Part shown: one piece after another, positions 1 through 11,425 of the stretch
Position numbering within the stretch: the stretch's first letter is position 1
Layout: each line of letters starts with the position of its first letter
Assembly (NCBI RefSeq): GCF_003350325.1
Contig: NZ_QLYZ01000012.1
Location: forward strand, 62,001 to 126,000
DNA from: Vibrio rhodolitus
GTDB lineage: Bacteria; Pseudomonadota; Gammaproteobacteria; Enterobacterales; Vibrionaceae
Direction of reading: 5' to 3'
DNA: 64,000 nucleotides
Notes under the pieces: model-generated
The model's input: only the letters and a program-made list of their open reading frames with translations
The model's database searches: none
What the model was told of the DNA's origin: nothing
Position numbers and translations under genes: made by a program

Positions 1-1511
1 CAACCTTCGAGGATGCGACACATGTCGATCAGTTCTTTGACTTCCTCATCGGCAGCATACAACTCTGGCAAAGCTGGTTCTGCGGCAAACGCTTTTTCCA
101 GCGTCATACCTGGGTCTGGCGGTACCAGTTTTGAGATGCGGTCAACAAAACCAAACGGGTGGCCAAGCACACGACCCACGTCGCGAATTACCGCTTTTGC
201 CGCCATGGTACCAAAGGTAATGATCTGTGATACCGCATCACGACCATACATTTCCGCTACGTGATCAATTACTTGGTCACGCTTATCCATACAGAAGTCA
301 ACGTCGAAATCGGGCATGGATACACGTTCTGGGTTAAGGAAACGTTCAAATAGCAGGTCGTATTCAAGCGGATCGAGGTCAGTGATCTTTAACGCATATG
401 CCACCAATGAACCCGCACCTGAACCACGACCAGGACCAACCGGGATGGCGTTATCTTTTGACCACTGAATGAACTCCATTACGATCAAGAAGTAGCCCGG
501 GAAGCCCATATTGTTAATTACTTCCAGTTCAACTTCGAGGCGCTCATCGTATTCAGGACGACGCTTTAATCGCTCTTCTTCATCGGGGAACAGAAACTCA
601 AGGCGCTCTTCAAGACCTTCTCGAGATTTCATCACCAAGAATTCGGTTTCTTCCATGCCTTCGGTTGGGAAGGCTGGCAAGAAGTATTCACCCAGACGAA
701 CCGTGACATTACAACGCTTAGCAATCTCAACACTGTTCTCGAGTGCTTCAGGAATGTCAGCAAATAGCTCACACATTTCCTCTTCACTACGCAGGTATTG
801 CTGAGGGCTGTAGTTCTTGGGACGGCGAGGATCTTCTAAAGTGTAACCATCGTGAATCGCAACGCGGATTTCGTGGGCATCAAACAGCTCTTCGTTGAGA
901 AACACCACATCATTGGTTGCCACCACTGGCAGGTCTTTTTCCTCAGCCAATTCAAGCGCAAAGTGTAAATAGCTCTCTTCGTCAGCACGACCAGTACGAG
1001 TCAGCTCTAAATAGTAGCGGTCAGCAAAATGTTGCTGATAAAAATCAACACACTGATCCACCAGCTTTTTATTGCCTTTCAGCAACGCTTTACCTACATC
1101 ACCATTCTTACCGCCTGAGATGAGGATCAAACCTTCTGCGAGATCAATCAGCCAGTCACGATCAATCACTGGCTGATGTTGCACATGTCCGCGTAGGTAG
1201 GCTTTAGAAATCAGTAACGTTAGGTTCTTATAGCCAACGTTATCCGCCGCCAACACCGTTAATTTAACCAGCTCATCACCAAACTCTGGGATTTGCATAG
1301 CAAAGTCAGCACCAATAATTGGCTTCACGCCACAACCGTGGGCGGTACCATAGAATTTCACCAAGCCACATAAGTTGGTGAAATCGGTTAATGCCATGGC
1401 TGGCATGCCCATTTCGGCCACTTTCTTCACAAGAGGTGGCACTTTCGACAGGCCATCCACCATGGAGAAATCACTGTGAACACGAAGGTGAATAAACTTT
1501 GGATCTGACAT
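1..1511 (-). CDS. dnaE: DNA polymerase III alpha subunit, N-terminal part (cut by window edge)
   Basis: This is the replicative polymerase subunit that extends both strands in the Pol III holoenzyme. About 503 N-terminal residues are visible; the rest lies beyond the left edge (the full protein is usually about 1,160 residues). The start [16 protein letters not shown] opens the PHP domain. Near residue 400 the segment [11 protein letters not shown] carries the two catalytic aspartates of the C-family polymerase palm, and [11 protein letters not shown] lies just before it. The ATG is chosen because it gives the family's usual N-terminus. It follows rnhB by about 40 bases on the same strand, the order found in many gammaproteobacteria. 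Identity is certain; only the C-terminus is missing. Confidence 0.97.
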   Translation of the reverse strand, partial: MSDPKFIHLRVHSDFSMVDGLSKVPPLVKKVAEMGMPAMALTDFTNLCGLVKFYGTAHGCGVKPIIGADFAMQIPEFGDELVKLTVLAADNVGYKNLTLLISKAYLRGHVQHQPVIDRDWLIDLAEGLILISGGKNGDVGKALLKGNKKLVDQCVDFYQQHFADRYYLELTRTGRADEESYLHFALELAEEKDLPVVATNDVVFLNEELFDAHEIRVAIHDGYTLEDPRRPKNYSPQQYLRSEEEMCELFADIPEALENSVEIAKRCNVTVRLGEYFLPAFPTEGMEETEFLVMKSREGLEERLEFLFPDEEERLKRRPEYDERLEVELEVINNMGFPGYFLIVMEFIQWSKDNAIPVGPGRGSGAGSLVAYALKITDLDPLEYDLLFERFLNPERVSMPDFDVDFCMDKRDQVIDHVAEMYGRDAVSQIITFGTMAAKAVIRDVGRVLGHPFGFVDRISKLVPPDPGMTLEKAFAAEPALPELYAADEEVKELIDMCRILEG

Positions 1512-1554
1512 TAATACTTTCCGGCTTTGACGCTTAACTGACTATTCTACGCGA

Positions 1555-2175
1555 TTACTCTTCGAGTCCGAGTGCTTTTTTTACTGGTTTGAAGCTTTTA
1601 CGGTGTTGATCAATCACACCATGCTGCTCAATGGCTTCAAAGTGTGCTTTGGTTGGATAACCTTTGTGCTTGGCAAAGCCAAACTGTGGGTATTGTTTAT
1701 CCAACTCTTCCATTTCTTGGTCACGTACCACCTTGGCGATGATCGATGCGGCACTGATTTCTGCCACGCGTAAATCGCCTTTAACCACTGCTAACGCATC
1801 CATTGGCAACTGTGGACAGCGATTGCCATCAATTAAAGCCAAATCAGGTTGTACTTGCAGCCCTGCAATCGCGCGCTGCATCGCTACCATTGTCGCTTGT
1901 AAAATATTCAGCTCATCGATCTCTTCAGGAGAACAGCGCCCAACAGACCAAGCCAGTGCTTTCTCTTTAATCTCTGGCAATAAGGCTAAACGTTTTTTCT
2001 CGCTTAGCTTCTTCGAGTCGTTCAACCCTTCAATAGGGTTATTTGGATCAAGGATCACGGCAGCGGTCACCACATCGCCCACTAGAGGTCCACGACCTAC
2101 TTCATCCACACCAGCAATCAGTTGGTAACCTTGCGGGTACTCAAATGGCGGTAACTCTTTTTTCTCTTTCGTCAT
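1555..2175 (-). CDS. rnhB: Ribonuclease HII
   Basis: RNase HII cuts the RNA strand of RNA-DNA hybrids and single ribonucleotides left in DNA. The 206-residue protein has the family's normal length. The first acidic pair is in [12 protein letters not shown] (Asp24 and Glu25), a third acidic residue is in LIDGNRCP, and a fourth is in [12 protein letters not shown], which together make the metal-binding DEDD set. Its ATG overlaps the stop of lpxB by 4 bases, which implies translational coupling. It sits between lpxB and dnaE as in E. coli. Confidence 0.96.
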   Translation of the reverse strand: MTKEKKELPPFEYPQGYQLIAGVDEVGRGPLVGDVVTAAVILDPNNPIEGLNDSKKLSEKKRLALLPEIKEKALAWSVGRCSPEEIDELNILQATMVAMQRAIAGLQVQPDLALIDGNRCPQLPMDALAVVKGDLRVAEISAASIIAKVVRDQEMEELDKQYPQFGFAKHKGYPTKAHFEAIEQHGVIDQHRKSFKPVKKALGLEE

Positions 2176-3323
2176 ACTGCTTTATTCATTTCAATTAGGT
2201 TTAACACCGCTTTAGCGGCTTGCTGATCGGCATCTTTGCGGATCCAATGGTGCATCTCAGTAAACTTACTCACCATTGCTTGACCATGCTCACCGAGTAG
2301 ACGCTCTACCTCTTGGCTAAGATTTTCAGGGGTACACTCTTCTTGCAGGAACTCTTTGACCAACTCTTGATCAGCCAGAATATTCGGCAGCGAAACATAC
2401 TTGGTTTTTAACATGCGGCGCGCCAAGAAGGCGGTAAAGGCATTGACTTTATAACCTACCACCATTGGACGCTTAACCAACATGCACTCTAGCGCGACGG
2501 TGCCTGAAGCCAACATGACTGCATCAGAAGCGGTAATTACGTTCTTAGCCGTATCGTCGATGAGTGTAAACTCGAGCTCTGGGGCGATCTCTTGCCATGC
2601 CGCTTCAAATTGCTCACGACGTTTTTGATTAACCAGTGCGACGACAAAACCAAGCTCTGGATCTTTCGCATGCAGTTGCTTACAGGCTTGAATAAACGGT
2701 TCCGCCAGCATTTTGAGCTCGCCACCACGACTGCCCGGCAGCACAGCTAACCAACGCTTGTCTTGCGCTAAGCCAAGCAGTTCACGGGCTGGAACTTTAT
2801 CTGATTGCAGAGGAATTGCATCCGCCAAGGTATGACCAATAAATTCACACGGCACATCGAATTTATCGTAAAACGCTTTTTCAAATGGCAAAAACGCCAG
2901 CACCAAGTTGGTTGCCTTGGCAATACCAAAAATACGCTTTTGTCGCCATGCCCATACCGATGGACTGACGTAATGCACGGTCTTAATCCCGGCATTTTTC
3001 AAGTCAAGCTCTAAGCGCAGGTTGAAATCTGGAGCGTCAATCCCGACAAAGACATCTGGTGGATTTGAAGTGAAGTATTTGACCAACTCAGCTTTGACTT
3101 TCAGCAGGCGCGGTAAGCGACCGAGCACTTCGACTAAGCCCATCACTGACAACTCTTCCATATCGAATAGAGATTCACAGCCTTGAGCAATCATCTTAGG
3201 TCCACCAATGCCAACAAATTCCGCGTTCGGATATTGCTGCTTAATCGCTTTGATAAAGCCTTCACCTAAGGTGTCGCCAGATAGTTCACCTGCGACGATA
3301 CCAATTCTCAGCGGTCTTTCCAT
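2172..3323 (-). CDS. lpxB: Lipid-A-disaccharide synthase
   Basis: LpxB is a peripheral inner-membrane glycosyltransferase. It joins UDP-2,3-diacylglucosamine to lipid X to form the lipid A disaccharide. The GT19 hallmarks are visible: the N-terminal [13 protein letters not shown], then [28 protein letters not shown] and [21 protein letters not shown] start it at MERPLRIG (383 residues) rather than 16 codons upstream. The upstream extension has no family match and would run back into the terminator hairpin behind lpxA, whereas GGGGAAA lies just ahead of this ATG. It overlaps rnhB by 4 bases. Confidence 0.96.
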   Translation of the reverse strand: MERPLRIGIVAGELSGDTLGEGFIKAIKQQYPNAEFVGIGGPKMIAQGCESLFDMEELSVMGLVEVLGRLPRLLKVKAELVKYFTSNPPDVFVGIDAPDFNLRLELDLKNAGIKTVHYVSPSVWAWRQKRIFGIAKATNLVLAFLPFEKAFYDKFDVPCEFIGHTLADAIPLQSDKVPARELLGLAQDKRWLAVLPGSRGGELKMLAEPFIQACKQLHAKDPELGFVVALVNQKRREQFEAAWQEIAPELEFTLIDDTAKNVITASDAVMLASGTVALECMLVKRPMVVGYKVNAFTAFLARRMLKTKYVSLPNILADQELVKEFLQEECTPENLSQEVERLLGEHGQAMVSKFTEMHHWIRKDADQQAAKAVLNLIEMNKAV

Positions 3324-3344
3324 CGTAAATTTTCCCCAGCTTAA

Positions 3345-3385
3345 AAACACAAAAAGACCGCAGTTCATCACTGCGATCTTTTGAT
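3345..3385 (-). terminator. Intrinsic-terminator-like hairpin between lpxA and lpxB
   Basis: On the minus strand a 12-bp stem (arms at 3370-3381 and 3353-3364, one G-U wobble, 5-base loop) is followed by a U-rich run interrupted by GUG. It lies just downstream of the lpxA stop and before lpxB, so it may terminate a share of transcripts or protect an RNA end within the operon. Confidence 0.7.
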
Positions 3386-3405
3386 ACTAATTTGAGCTCA
3401 ATCGC

Positions 3406-4194
3406 TTAGCGAATAATGCCACGTTCAGTGGATTCAAGCATCTTCAACATTGGCTCAATTGATGCCCACTCTTGTGCCATCTCTGCCAAAATTGGTTTTA
3501 CTTCTTCTAGCGTTTTACCTGAACGGTAAATCTCTTTGTACGCTTTTTGCAATGCACGTAGTTCTGGTTTTTCAAAGCCGTTACGCTTTAGACCCACTAG
3601 GTTTAGACCAAATGGTGAAGCGTGGTTACCTTGAGCCAGTACGTATGGCAATACGTCTTGCACCACCGCAGAACAACCACCGATGTAGGCGTATGCACCT
3701 ACCGTACAGAATGGATGAATCGCAGACAACGCCATCACACCTGCGTAATCACCTACCGTTACGTGACCACCAAGAATCGCATTGTTACCAATATGAGTAT
3801 GGTTACCAACGATAACATCGTGCGCAACGTGAGCATTAACACACAGAAGATTATCATTGCCGATCACGGTCGTTGCTTTATCTTGTACCGTACCACGGTG
3901 GATTTGCACCGCTTCACGAATCACATTGCGATCACCAATCACTACCGTGGTATCTTCACCACCGTATTTCTTGTCTTGGTTCTCTTCGCCAATCACTGCG
4001 TGCGGGAAGATACGGTTATCTTTACCAATCGTAGTGTGACCTTTGATCACAACATGTGACATGATTTCAGTGCCTTCACCAATCTCGACATTCGAGGTGA
4101 TGTAAGTAAATGGACCAACGGTTACGTTAGCGCCAATTTTTGCACCTTCTTCAACCACCGCCATTGGGTGGATTTGAGCAGTTTCATGAATCAT
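3406..4194 (-). CDS. lpxA: UDP-N-acetylglucosamine O-acyltransferase
   Basis: LpxA catalyses the first step of lipid A synthesis, moving a 3-hydroxyacyl group from acyl carrier protein to UDP-GlcNAc in the cytoplasm. The 262-residue length is typical. The N-terminal two thirds is a left-handed beta helix built from isoleucine/valine-rich hexapeptide repeats. NAHVAHDVIVG contains the catalytic histidine equivalent to His125 of E. coli. The C-terminal helical part (EEVKPILAEMAQEW) is also present. It starts 3 bases after the fabZ stop, so the two are probably translated together. Confidence 0.97.
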   Translation of the reverse strand: MIHETAQIHPMAVVEEGAKIGANVTVGPFTYITSNVEIGEGTEIMSHVVIKGHTTIGKDNRIFPHAVIGEENQDKKYGGEDTTVVIGDRNVIREAVQIHRGTVQDKATTVIGNDNLLCVNAHVAHDVIVGNHTHIGNNAILGGHVTVGDYAGVMALSAIHPFCTVGAYAYIGGCSAVVQDVLPYVLAQGNHASPFGLNLVGLKRNGFEKPELRALQKAYKEIYRSGKTLEEVKPILAEMAQEWASIEPMLKMLESTERGIIR

Positions 4195-4197
4195 AAA

Positions 4198-4656
4198 TTA
4201 AAACTCTCGACGAGCACATTTAAGGTCTGCAGAACATACAACATCGCCATCAACTTTTGCAGAGCATGAGAATGCTGCAATACCACGGCGCTCTTTAACA
4301 AACTCAACTTCAATCACTAGCTGATCACCAGGTGTCACTGGCTTGCGGAATTTTGCGTTATCGACACTAGCAAAGTAGTAAAGCTCGTTACCTGAAGGTG
4401 CGCCAAATGATTTGAATGCTAGCAAGCCCGTTGCTTGAGCCATAGCTTCAAGGATCAATACGCCAGGAAAGACAGGAAGTTGAGGGAAATGACCAGTAAA
4501 TTGCGGTTCATTTACAGAAACATTTTTAATCGCGGTCAAGTACTTCGCTTCTTGGTAGTCGGTCACACGATCAATCAATAAAAATGGGTAGCGATGCGGT
4601 AACAATTCCTGAATCTCAGTAATGTTCATCGTTTTATTTTCTGTAGTCAAAGTCAT
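4198..4656 (-). CDS. fabZ: 3-hydroxyacyl-[ACP] dehydratase
   Basis: FabZ removes water from 3-hydroxyacyl-ACP in fatty acid elongation and competes with the lipid A enzymes for the same hydroxyacyl-ACP pool. The hot-dog fold signature [22 protein letters not shown] carries the catalytic His and Glu. The full frame has 152 residues. An internal ATG ([10 protein letters not shown]) nine codons later is an alternative start, but the first ATG has AGGA ahead of it and gives the N-terminus I recall for Vibrio FabZ. It is placed between lpxD and lpxA as usual. Confidence 0.96.
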   Translation of the reverse strand: MTLTTENKTMNITEIQELLPHRYPFLLIDRVTDYQEAKYLTAIKNVSVNEPQFTGHFPQLPVFPGVLILEAMAQATGLLAFKSFGAPSGNELYYFASVDNAKFRKPVTPGDQLVIEVEFVKERRGIAAFSCSAKVDGDVVCSADLKCARREF

Positions 4657-4751
4657 ATTCCTATTTCTGAATGCTTAATTCATTTTCTGGCAGGCATTAT
4701 ACCCAAGTATGTTACTGATGCTATGGAGATCAAGAAACATAAGTAAGTAAA

Positions 4752-4788
4752 GACAAAAAAGACCCGCCCATTGCGAGTCTTTTTGGAA
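4752..4788 (-). terminator. Terminator-like hairpin between lpxD and fabZ
   Basis: The minus strand reads AAAAAGACUCGC, a short loop, then GCGGGUCUUUUUU. This is a strong stem with a U-tract in a gap of about 140 bases behind lpxD. Together with the lpxA-lpxB hairpin it makes this operon punctuated rather than uniform. Confidence 0.72.
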
Positions 4789-4797
4789 TCAACGAAT

Positions 4798-5829
4798 TTA
4801 ACAATCCGCTTTATCCTCTAGCTGTTTTTCGACAGCTTTTAAGCGCTTGTTCATCTCATCGATGCGATGCACGCGTGTTGCAGTCTTGCGCCACTCTTTA
4901 TTGGTCTGTAGCGGAATACCTGATGAGTACATACCTTTTTCTTCGATACCACGCATCACCATGCCCATACCTGTGATAGTCACACCATCAACGATCTCAA
5001 TATGACCATTAATTACGCTCGCGCCACCAATAATGCAGTACTTACCAATTTTGGTACTACCAGCGACTACTGTACCACCAGCCATCGCTGTACCATATCC
5101 GATCTCTACGTTATGAGCGATCTGCATTTGGTTATCAATAATGACGTTATCGGCAATCACAGTATCATCTAACGCACCACGGTCAATCGTGGTACACGCG
5201 CCAATTTCAACACGGTTACCAATACGCACCGTGCCAAGCTGAGGGATCTTAATCCACTCACCTTTTTCATTGGCATAGCCAAAGCCATCGCTGCCAATCA
5301 CGGTATTTGCTTGAACTAGACAGTCACTGCCTAACTCAACGTTGTGATAGATACTAACATTAGCCCAAAGCTGAGTATTGCTACCAATTTTAGCGTGTTG
5401 ACCAATAAAGCAACCTGCACCAATGATGACGTTATCACCAAGCTCAGCACCCGCCTCGATAACCGCGTTAGCGCCAATTGAGACGTTGGCTCCAAGTTTC
5501 ACTGTTGCATCGATTACCGCAGAAGGCGCAATGCCTGATGCTGCTTTCGGCGTGGTATCTAGCGCTTGCGCCACTTTCGCAAAAGCAACGTAAGGATCAT
5601 CGACAACCAGAGTATTGCCTTGGCACTGCTCTAATTGAGCCGCTTTCACCATGACTACTGTTGCTTGGCATTGCGCTAAATGTTTCGCGTACTTTGGATT
5701 AGACAAGAAAGTCACATGACCTTGCTGTGCTTTATCCATTGGTGCAACCATAGTGACTGTCGCTGTCGCGTCACCATGTAACTCGCCCCCAGTAATTGTT
5801 GCCAATTCGGCTAATGTCAGTGTCTTCAT
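4798..5829 (-). CDS. lpxD: UDP-3-O-(3-hydroxyacyl)glucosamine N-acyltransferase
   Basis: LpxD carries out the third step of lipid A synthesis, N-acylating UDP-3-O-acylglucosamine from hydroxyacyl-ACP. The 343 residues fit the family. An N-terminal uridine-binding domain (about residues 1-100, with [14 protein letters not shown]) is followed by a long hexapeptide-repeat beta helix. [13 protein letters not shown] contains the catalytic histidine, and a C-terminal helix ([11 protein letters not shown]) ends the protein. The start is 6 bases past the skp stop, in one transcription unit with skp and bamA. Confidence 0.97.
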   Translation of the reverse strand: MKTLTLAELATITGGELHGDATATVTMVAPMDKAQQGHVTFLSNPKYAKHLAQCQATVVMVKAAQLEQCQGNTLVVDDPYVAFAKVAQALDTTPKAASGIAPSAVIDATVKLGANVSIGANAVIEAGAELGDNVIIGAGCFIGQHAKIGSNTQLWANVSIYHNVELGSDCLVQANTVIGSDGFGYANEKGEWIKIPQLGTVRIGNRVEIGACTTIDRGALDDTVIADNVIIDNQMQIAHNVEIGYGTAMAGGTVVAGSTKIGKYCIIGGASVINGHIEIVDGVTITGMGMVMRGIEEKGMYSSGIPLQTNKEWRKTATRVHRIDEMNKRLKAVEKQLEDKADC

Positions 5830-5835
5830 AAACGT

Positions 5836-6345
5836 CTATTTTAGTGCTTTGATTACGTCTTCAGAGATGTTGTACTCAGGTTTAGAGTATTGCAGTGCTG
5901 TGATATCAATAACCATATCGTAGCCCTGCTTCTCTGCAACTTCTTTTACTGCTTTTTGAATAACTTGGAATAGTTTCGCTTTTTCTTGCGCTTCGCGGCG
6001 TGCCGATGCTTGCTCAAGTGCTTGCGCTTTGATCTTGTACTTACTGTCTAGCTGACCAATTTCAATGCGGATTTTCTCCACTTCTTCTTGACCAAGTAGC
6101 TCGCCATCACGCTTCAGCTTCTCAATTTTCGTTCTTGCTTCTGCTTGAATCGCTTTTAGCTCATCCGCTTTGTCTTTGAATTCTTTCTGCATCTGTTGCA
6201 ATACCGCTTCACGCTGCGGTAACTCTTGGAACACCTGAGCTGTATTAATGTAACCGATCTTTTGCGCCGCTTCAGCCGCGTTAGCAAAAAGAGAAGAAGT
6301 CATTACTAGAAGACCAAGACCAGCCGCTTTGATTGTTTTATTCAC
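5836..6345 (-). CDS. skp: Periplasmic outer-membrane-protein chaperone Skp (OmpH)
   Basis: Skp is a trimeric periplasmic chaperone that holds unfolded beta-barrel proteins on their way to BamA. Residues 1 to about 26 form a signal peptide (basic start, hydrophobic GLLVMTSSLFA, cleavage near ANAAEAA). The mature part starts at QKIGYINTAQVFQ. A long charged helical stretch (about residues 45-120, rich in K, E and Q) matches the coiled-coil tentacles. The total of 169 residues is typical. It follows bamA directly. Confidence 0.95.
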   Translation of the reverse strand: MNKTIKAAGLGLLVMTSSLFANAAEAAQKIGYINTAQVFQELPQREAVLQQMQKEFKDKADELKAIQAEARTKIEKLKRDGELLGQEEVEKIRIEIGQLDSKYKIKAQALEQASARREAQEKAKLFQVIQKAVKEVAEKQGYDMVIDITALQYSKPEYNISEDVIKALK

Positions 6346-6361
6346 TTGTAAATTCCTTTAA

Positions 6362-8779
6362 TTAGAAGGTTCTGCCGATTGTGAAAGTGAAGAACTCTTC
6401 ATCGTCACCTTCATAACTTTCAATTGGTTTCGCCACTGAGAACACTAATGGTCCCATTGGTGACATCCATTGCAGCGCAACACCGTAAGAAGCGCGGTAA
6501 TTTGCTGGATCTGAGTAATCGTAATACAGCGGATCGCCAATATCACCTTTATAGACAAACTCGGTATCCCACACGCTCGCCGCATCAATAAAGGCACTAG
6601 TACGCACTTGACTGCGAACTTCTTCAGACGCGAATGGCGTTGGGAAAATTAGCTCTAAGCTTGCTAACGCAACAGCGTTACCACCGACAGAGTCATCACT
6701 TGTAATCAAACATGGATTGCCTGAACTACATATCTGCCCATCAACGCTACCACCTCTTTGCGATTGCACCGCTCGTGGACCAACACTGTTTGAGCCAAAA
6801 CCACGTAAGCTTGAGAAACCACCTGCGTAATAGTTCTCATAAAATGGGAACAAGTTGTCATTGCCATCGGTTTGACCGTAGCCATTACCATACCCCAAAC
6901 GACCACGCATCAGCAGCGTAAAGTCATGCTTTTTCGTCAACGGAATGTAATTTCTTACATCATATTGTAGCTTGAAGTATTTCGCATCCGAACCAGGCAC
7001 TGTCATCATGTACGATGCACGTTGATAGTTGCCAGCTGTTGGGAAATAGCCTTTGTTTAAATTGTTGCGTGTCCACGCTAGGTTAATATCAAAGTCGTTG
7101 GTGATGATATCGCCTTCAGGCTGACCAATACTTTGCGCAAATCGTTGCGCTTGATCATAAGTTGGTACGTTACCAATCTTGTTATGCGTGTAGCCAAAAC
7201 CAAACTCAAAACGGTTCAGCTCATCAAATGGGAAGCCCCAGGTTAAATCCGCACCATAACTTTCGTTGGTATAGTCGACAATACCCGCTTCTGATGCTTC
7301 AAAGGTATTGAAAAATACTTTACCACCCAAACTCACCCCATCAAGGTTCCAATATGGGTCACGGTATTCCAAAGTTAAGTTCTTTTGATAATCGTTCATC
7401 ATCGCGCTTACACCAACGCGATTACCGGTACCAGCAAAGTTATCTTGCTGGAGACCGACTTGGAAGCTAATACCTGATTCAGTACCGTAGCCTACACCAA
7501 AGTTAATACTACCTGAGTTGGCCTCTTTGACACGGTAAACCAGATCAACCTGATCTTCACTACCCGGTACACGCACGGTTTGTACATCAACGGTTTCAAA
7601 AAAGCCGAGACGATTTAGACGCCCTTTACTGGTTTCAATCGCTTTTGAGTTAAGCCAGCTGCCTTCCATTTGACGCATTTCGCGGCGCAACACTTCATCT
7701 TTAGTCGAGTTGTTACCGACAAAACGAATATCACGGACGTACACGCGTTTGCCCGGTTCTACATTCACCGTCAGCGAAACCTGCTTGGTTTCTTCATTGA
7801 ATTCAGGAATGGTGCGAACTTGTGGGTAAGCATAACCAGCCTCACCCAGCACACGTTTAACCCCTTCTTCCAATGAGGTCACGGCTGAGCCTTTGTAAAC
7901 CTCACCCGGCTCAAACGTCACTAGACGCTCAAATTCTGCTTCTTTACCAATAAGGTCACCACGGAACTTAACGCCTTCAACCGTATATTGCGCGCCTTCA
8001 TTGATACTCAAGGTGATATAAACACCTTTTTTATCTGGTGAAATCGATACTTGCGTCGAGGTCACTTGAAACTTTAGGTACCCACGATCTAAGTAGTAAG
8101 TGCGGAGCGCTTCAATATCACCTGCCAACACTTGCTTTTGGTACTTATCATCCGACAAGAAGTTCCACCACGATACGTTCGCATTGAGGTTAAAACGCGA
8201 CATTAACTCGTCATCAGTAAAGACTTTATTACCGATAAAGTTAATCTGTTGAATCTTGGCTGAAACACCTTCGGTGAAAACAAATTTTAGGTCGGTACGA
8301 TTGCGCGGTAGCGGCGTGATCACCGCCTGAACAGTTGCGTTGTATTTACCAACACTGTAATAGAAGTCTTCTAACCCTTTTTCAATATTTGACAGCGTTG
8401 TACGATCCAGCGCTTCACCCACGCGAATGCCTGATGCGTCCAAGTTCTGCTGCAACTGCTCATCTTTAATCGCACTGTTACCAGAGAAAGAGATAGTAGA
8501 AATGGTTGGTCGCTCAGTTACCTGGACTACCAACACATTGTTGTCACGTGATACTTTGATGTCTTCAAAGTTACCGGTTGAGTAAAGCGCACGGATGATA
8601 TCTGCGACATCCTGATTGCTGACAGTATCGCCAATACGAATTGGCATTTTTAGCAACGCTGCACCTAATGCTACGCGCTGCAAGCCCTCAATCTGAATAT
8701 CTTGTACTACAAAACTCTCGGCTTGCGCAGAGACACTTGTTGCCAATAGTGTTGCCAACAGAATTTTTTTCATCGCCAT
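6362..8779 (-). CDS. bamA: Outer membrane protein assembly factor BamA
   Basis: BamA is the central beta-barrel of the BAM complex that inserts outer-membrane proteins. The frame of about 805 residues fits. A signal peptide ([18 protein letters not shown]) is followed by five POTRA domains (about residues 21-420) and a C-terminal 16-strand barrel with [12 protein letters not shown], the conserved lid-loop region, and a terminal Phe (FTIGRTF). Either the first Met or the third (MKKILL, two codons later) may be the start. It lies downstream of rseP and upstream of skp, the conserved order. Confidence 0.97.
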   Translation of the reverse strand: MAMKKILLATLLATSVSAQAESFVVQDIQIEGLQRVALGAALLKMPIRIGDTVSNQDVADIIRALYSTGNFEDIKVSRDNNVLVVQVTERPTISTISFSGNSAIKDEQLQQNLDASGIRVGEALDRTTLSNIEKGLEDFYYSVGKYNATVQAVITPLPRNRTDLKFVFTEGVSAKIQQINFIGNKVFTDDELMSRFNLNANVSWWNFLSDDKYQKQVLAGDIEALRTYYLDRGYLKFQVTSTQVSISPDKKGVYITLSINEGAQYTVEGVKFRGDLIGKEAEFERLVTFEPGEVYKGSAVTSLEEGVKRVLGEAGYAYPQVRTIPEFNEETKQVSLTVNVEPGKRVYVRDIRFVGNNSTKDEVLRREMRQMEGSWLNSKAIETSKGRLNRLGFFETVDVQTVRVPGSEDQVDLVYRVKEANSGSINFGVGYGTESGISFQVGLQQDNFAGTGNRVGVSAMMNDYQKNLTLEYRDPYWNLDGVSLGGKVFFNTFEASEAGIVDYTNESYGADLTWGFPFDELNRFEFGFGYTHNKIGNVPTYDQAQRFAQSIGQPEGDIITNDFDINLAWTRNNLNKGYFPTAGNYQRASYMMTVPGSDAKYFKLQYDVRNYIPLTKKHDFTLLMRGRLGYGNGYGQTDGNDNLFPFYENYYAGGFSSLRGFGSNSVGPRAVQSQRGGSVDGQICSSGNPCLITSDDSVGGNAVALASLELIFPTPFASEEVRSQVRTSAFIDAASVWDTEFVYKGDIGDPLYYDYSDPANYRASYGVALQWMSPMGPLVFSVAKPIESYEGDDEEFFTFTIGRTF

Positions 8780-8818
8780 ATTTGTTCTAGTTATTCCTTG
8801 CTACAACTTTCATCCACG

Positions 8819-10177
8819 TTATAGGCGAGCGAAATCATTAAAAATCGCGACCGCCATAAGGGCAAATAGAATTGCGCCACCAAAACGGTAGCCTATCTCC
8901 TGTACCTTTTCTGGCACAGGACGTCGAATAATTGCTTCGATGGCAAAGAACAGTAGATGTCCACCGTCTAGCATCGGTAACGGCACTAAATTAATAATGC
9001 CTAAGTTCACACTAATTAAAGCGAGGAAGCCTAAGAAATACACCAAGCCATAGTCAGCCGTGGTTCCCGCCCCCTTAGCTATGGTGATTGGACCGCTTAA
9101 GTTATTCAGCCCCACATCGCCCACGACCAATTTTTTCAGCATGGTAAAGGTTAAATCAATAACTTGTCCGGTTTTATCCACCGCTTTGCCGATTGACTCA
9201 AATACACCAAATTGCAGGTCGAAGCGATAATTTTCCGGCCATTCTGCGACCTCAGGGGCGATTCCAGCAAAACCAATTAAAGAGCCATCTTGTAACTCTT
9301 TACTTTGCGGGATTAAGGTTAGTGTCACCAACTGCTCATCTCTCATCACTGCCACACTCAATGGCTTATTTGGACTAGAGCGAACCGCCTCCACTAACTG
9401 CTGCCACTGAGTAATCGCTTGATTGTCAATCGCCACAATCGTATCACCAGCAATCAAACCTGCTAATTGACCTGCACTAGCATCAGATACGCTGGCTAAT
9501 GTGGTCGAAATTTCCGGTGTGTAAGGTTTAAAACCAAGCGCAGACATTGCCGACTGACTTTCTGGATCAAACTTCCAAGCGGAAAGGTCGAGTTTAACTT
9601 GTTGCTCCATGCCAATGGTGTCACTAGGCACCACTGTCATCGTTAGTGTTTGCTCACCAATGTGAGAGACTAACTGCATGTTAACCGATTCCCAATCCGC
9701 GGTTTTGACGCCAGAAATCGCTTTTAGTTCCATTCCCGATTCTAATCCTGCTTGAGCAGCGATAGAGTGAGCCTCAACTTGACCAACAACCGGTTTGACA
9801 GCTGGCACGCCAATCAAGAACACTAACCAGTAAGCAAAGATAGCAAATAAGAAGTTAAACGCTGGTCCTGCAGCCACGATTGCGGTGCGCTTTATCAATG
9901 GCTTTTTATCAAACGCGTATTGCTCCATCTCGGCTGGGATATCATCCACGCGGCTATCAAGCATCTTGACATAGCCACCAAGTGGGATCATTGAGATGGT
10001 GTATTCGGTGCCATCTTGCGCAACTTTGCGCCAAATCGACTTACCAAAACCGATTGAAAAGCGTTCAACTTTTACGCCGCAACGACGTGCAACCCAAAAA
10101 TGACCAAACTCATGCACCGCCACCAAAATACCTAGGGCAACGATAAATGAAATAAAGTTCCATAAGATTCCAGTCAT
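8819..10177 (-). CDS. rseP: Site-2 zinc protease RseP
   Basis: RseP is an inner-membrane metalloprotease that cuts the anti-sigma factor RseA after DegS, releasing sigma-E, and also clears signal-peptide remnants. The zinc motif HEFGH is at residues 22-26 in the first membrane segment. Two PDZ domains occupy the middle (about residues 125-310). MLDGGHLL, with the third zinc ligand, lies near residue 400, followed by the last hydrophobic segment. The ATG overlaps the dxr stop by 4 bases (ATGA). Confidence 0.96.
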   Translation of the reverse strand: MTGILWNFISFIVALGILVAVHEFGHFWVARRCGVKVERFSIGFGKSIWRKVAQDGTEYTISMIPLGGYVKMLDSRVDDIPAEMEQYAFDKKPLIKRTAIVAAGPAFNFLFAIFAYWLVFLIGVPAVKPVVGQVEAHSIAAQAGLESGMELKAISGVKTADWESVNMQLVSHIGEQTLTMTVVPSDTIGMEQQVKLDLSAWKFDPESQSAMSALGFKPYTPEISTTLASVSDASAGQLAGLIAGDTIVAIDNQAITQWQQLVEAVRSSPNKPLSVAVMRDEQLVTLTLIPQSKELQDGSLIGFAGIAPEVAEWPENYRFDLQFGVFESIGKAVDKTGQVIDLTFTMLKKLVVGDVGLNNLSGPITIAKGAGTTADYGLVYFLGFLALISVNLGIINLVPLPMLDGGHLLFFAIEAIIRRPVPEKVQEIGYRFGGAILFALMAVAIFNDFARL

Positions 10178-11382
10178 GCTCTGCGTCCGCTAATAAAGTT
10201 GGTGGCAAGAGAGCGAGCCATTTTGTCGACCTCTAAAATGCTCTCCAAACTATCACACTTTAACTGCGTATTCATCGAACAAATTCTTTCGGTTACCCAA
10301 TTATTGACACGTGCAATATGAGTAAACGGAATCGTACGATTTAAGAACGCATCAACCGCGATCTCATTGGCGGCATTCAGTGCCGTTGTGGCGTGCTGAC
10401 CAATGTAGCAAGCATCAATTGCCAGTTTTAAACACGGATAGCGTTCAAAATCAGGTTCAAGGAAGGTTAGCTGACCAACTTGAGTAAAATCGAGTGGCTT
10501 CACACCGGCACGAACGCGCTCTGGATAAGAAAGTGTTAATGCAATTGGAGTTGCCATATCAGGCTCTCCCAATTGAGCGAGTGTTGAACCATCTTTGTAC
10601 TGCACCATCGAATGAATCACAGACTGAGGATGAATGATCACTTTCATCTGCTCACGCGAGGCATTAAATAGCCACTTGGCTTCGATATACTCTAAGCCTT
10701 TGTTCATCATCGTCGCAGAATCAACAGAAATCTTTGGTCCCATCGACCAATTAGGATGAGCAATCGCCTGCTCAGGGGTCACATGCTCCAATTCTTCTAG
10801 ATTGGAATAACGAAATGGACCGCCAGAGCCCGTCAGCAAGATATGTTCGATGCCATGCTCGCTAAGATCGCAATGACCTAGATTAGTTTGGATCTCGCTA
10901 GGCAAACATTGGAAAATCGCATTGTGCTCACTGTCTACAGGCAAAAGCTCTGCGCCGCTTTGCTTAACCGCATCAACAAAAAGCTGACCGGACATCACCA
11001 AAGCTTCTTTGTTAGCCAATAGCACTCGCTTGCCCGCTTTAACGGCTGCCATAGTTGGCATTAACCCAGCGGCACCGACAATAGCAGCCATCACAGTGTC
11101 AACTTCACTCATCGATGACACGTGACACATTGCCTCAACACCCGCCAAGACAGTAACGTTTAGTCCAAGCGCGGCAAGTGCCTTTTTCAGCTGCTGCGCT
11201 GACACTTCGTCGGCCATCACTGCATATTGCGGTTGCCATTTTGCGCACAGCTGAATCATTTTTTCGACATTCTGACCCGCAGCTAAAGCAACAATTCGAA
11301 ATTGCTCAGGATTGTTTTCTATAACTTTTAAGGTGCTGGCACCAATAGAGCCTGTGGCACCTAAAATGGTTAAATTACGCAT
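10174..11382 (-). CDS. dxr: 1-deoxy-D-xylulose 5-phosphate reductoisomerase
   Basis: Dxr (IspC) makes 2-C-methyl-D-erythritol 4-phosphate using NADPH and a divalent metal. It is the committing step of the non-mevalonate isoprenoid pathway that feeds undecaprenyl carrier lipid. The N-terminal [14 protein letters not shown] is the nucleotide-binding loop. [12 protein letters not shown] and [23 protein letters not shown] hold metal and substrate residues, and GSGGPFR is the flexible-loop region. The length of 402 is normal. Its position with cdsA and uppS groups isoprenoid and phospholipid supply. Confidence 0.97.
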   Translation of the reverse strand: MRNLTILGATGSIGASTLKVIENNPEQFRIVALAAGQNVEKMIQLCAKWQPQYAVMADEVSAQQLKKALAALGLNVTVLAGVEAMCHVSSMSEVDTVMAAIVGAAGLMPTMAAVKAGKRVLLANKEALVMSGQLFVDAVKQSGAELLPVDSEHNAIFQCLPSEIQTNLGHCDLSEHGIEHILLTGSGGPFRYSNLEELEHVTPEQAIAHPNWSMGPKISVDSATMMNKGLEYIEAKWLFNASREQMKVIIHPQSVIHSMVQYKDGSTLAQLGEPDMATPIALTLSYPERVRAGVKPLDFTQVGQLTFLEPDFERYPCLKLAIDACYIGQHATTALNAANEIAVDAFLNRTIPFTHIARVNNWVTERICSMNTQLKCDSLESILEVDKMARSLATNFISGRRA

Positions 11383-11425
11383 AGACTAAACCGATAGCTA
11401 AGCGAGCGAGATAAGCTCGCTCAAC

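Noticed and set aside
1664..2128. Long antisense frame opposite rnhB, and similar long frames opposite dnaE, proA, purine permease and nqrB
   Set aside because: They are mirror frames of clearly real genes, with no ribosome sites and no protein family pattern.
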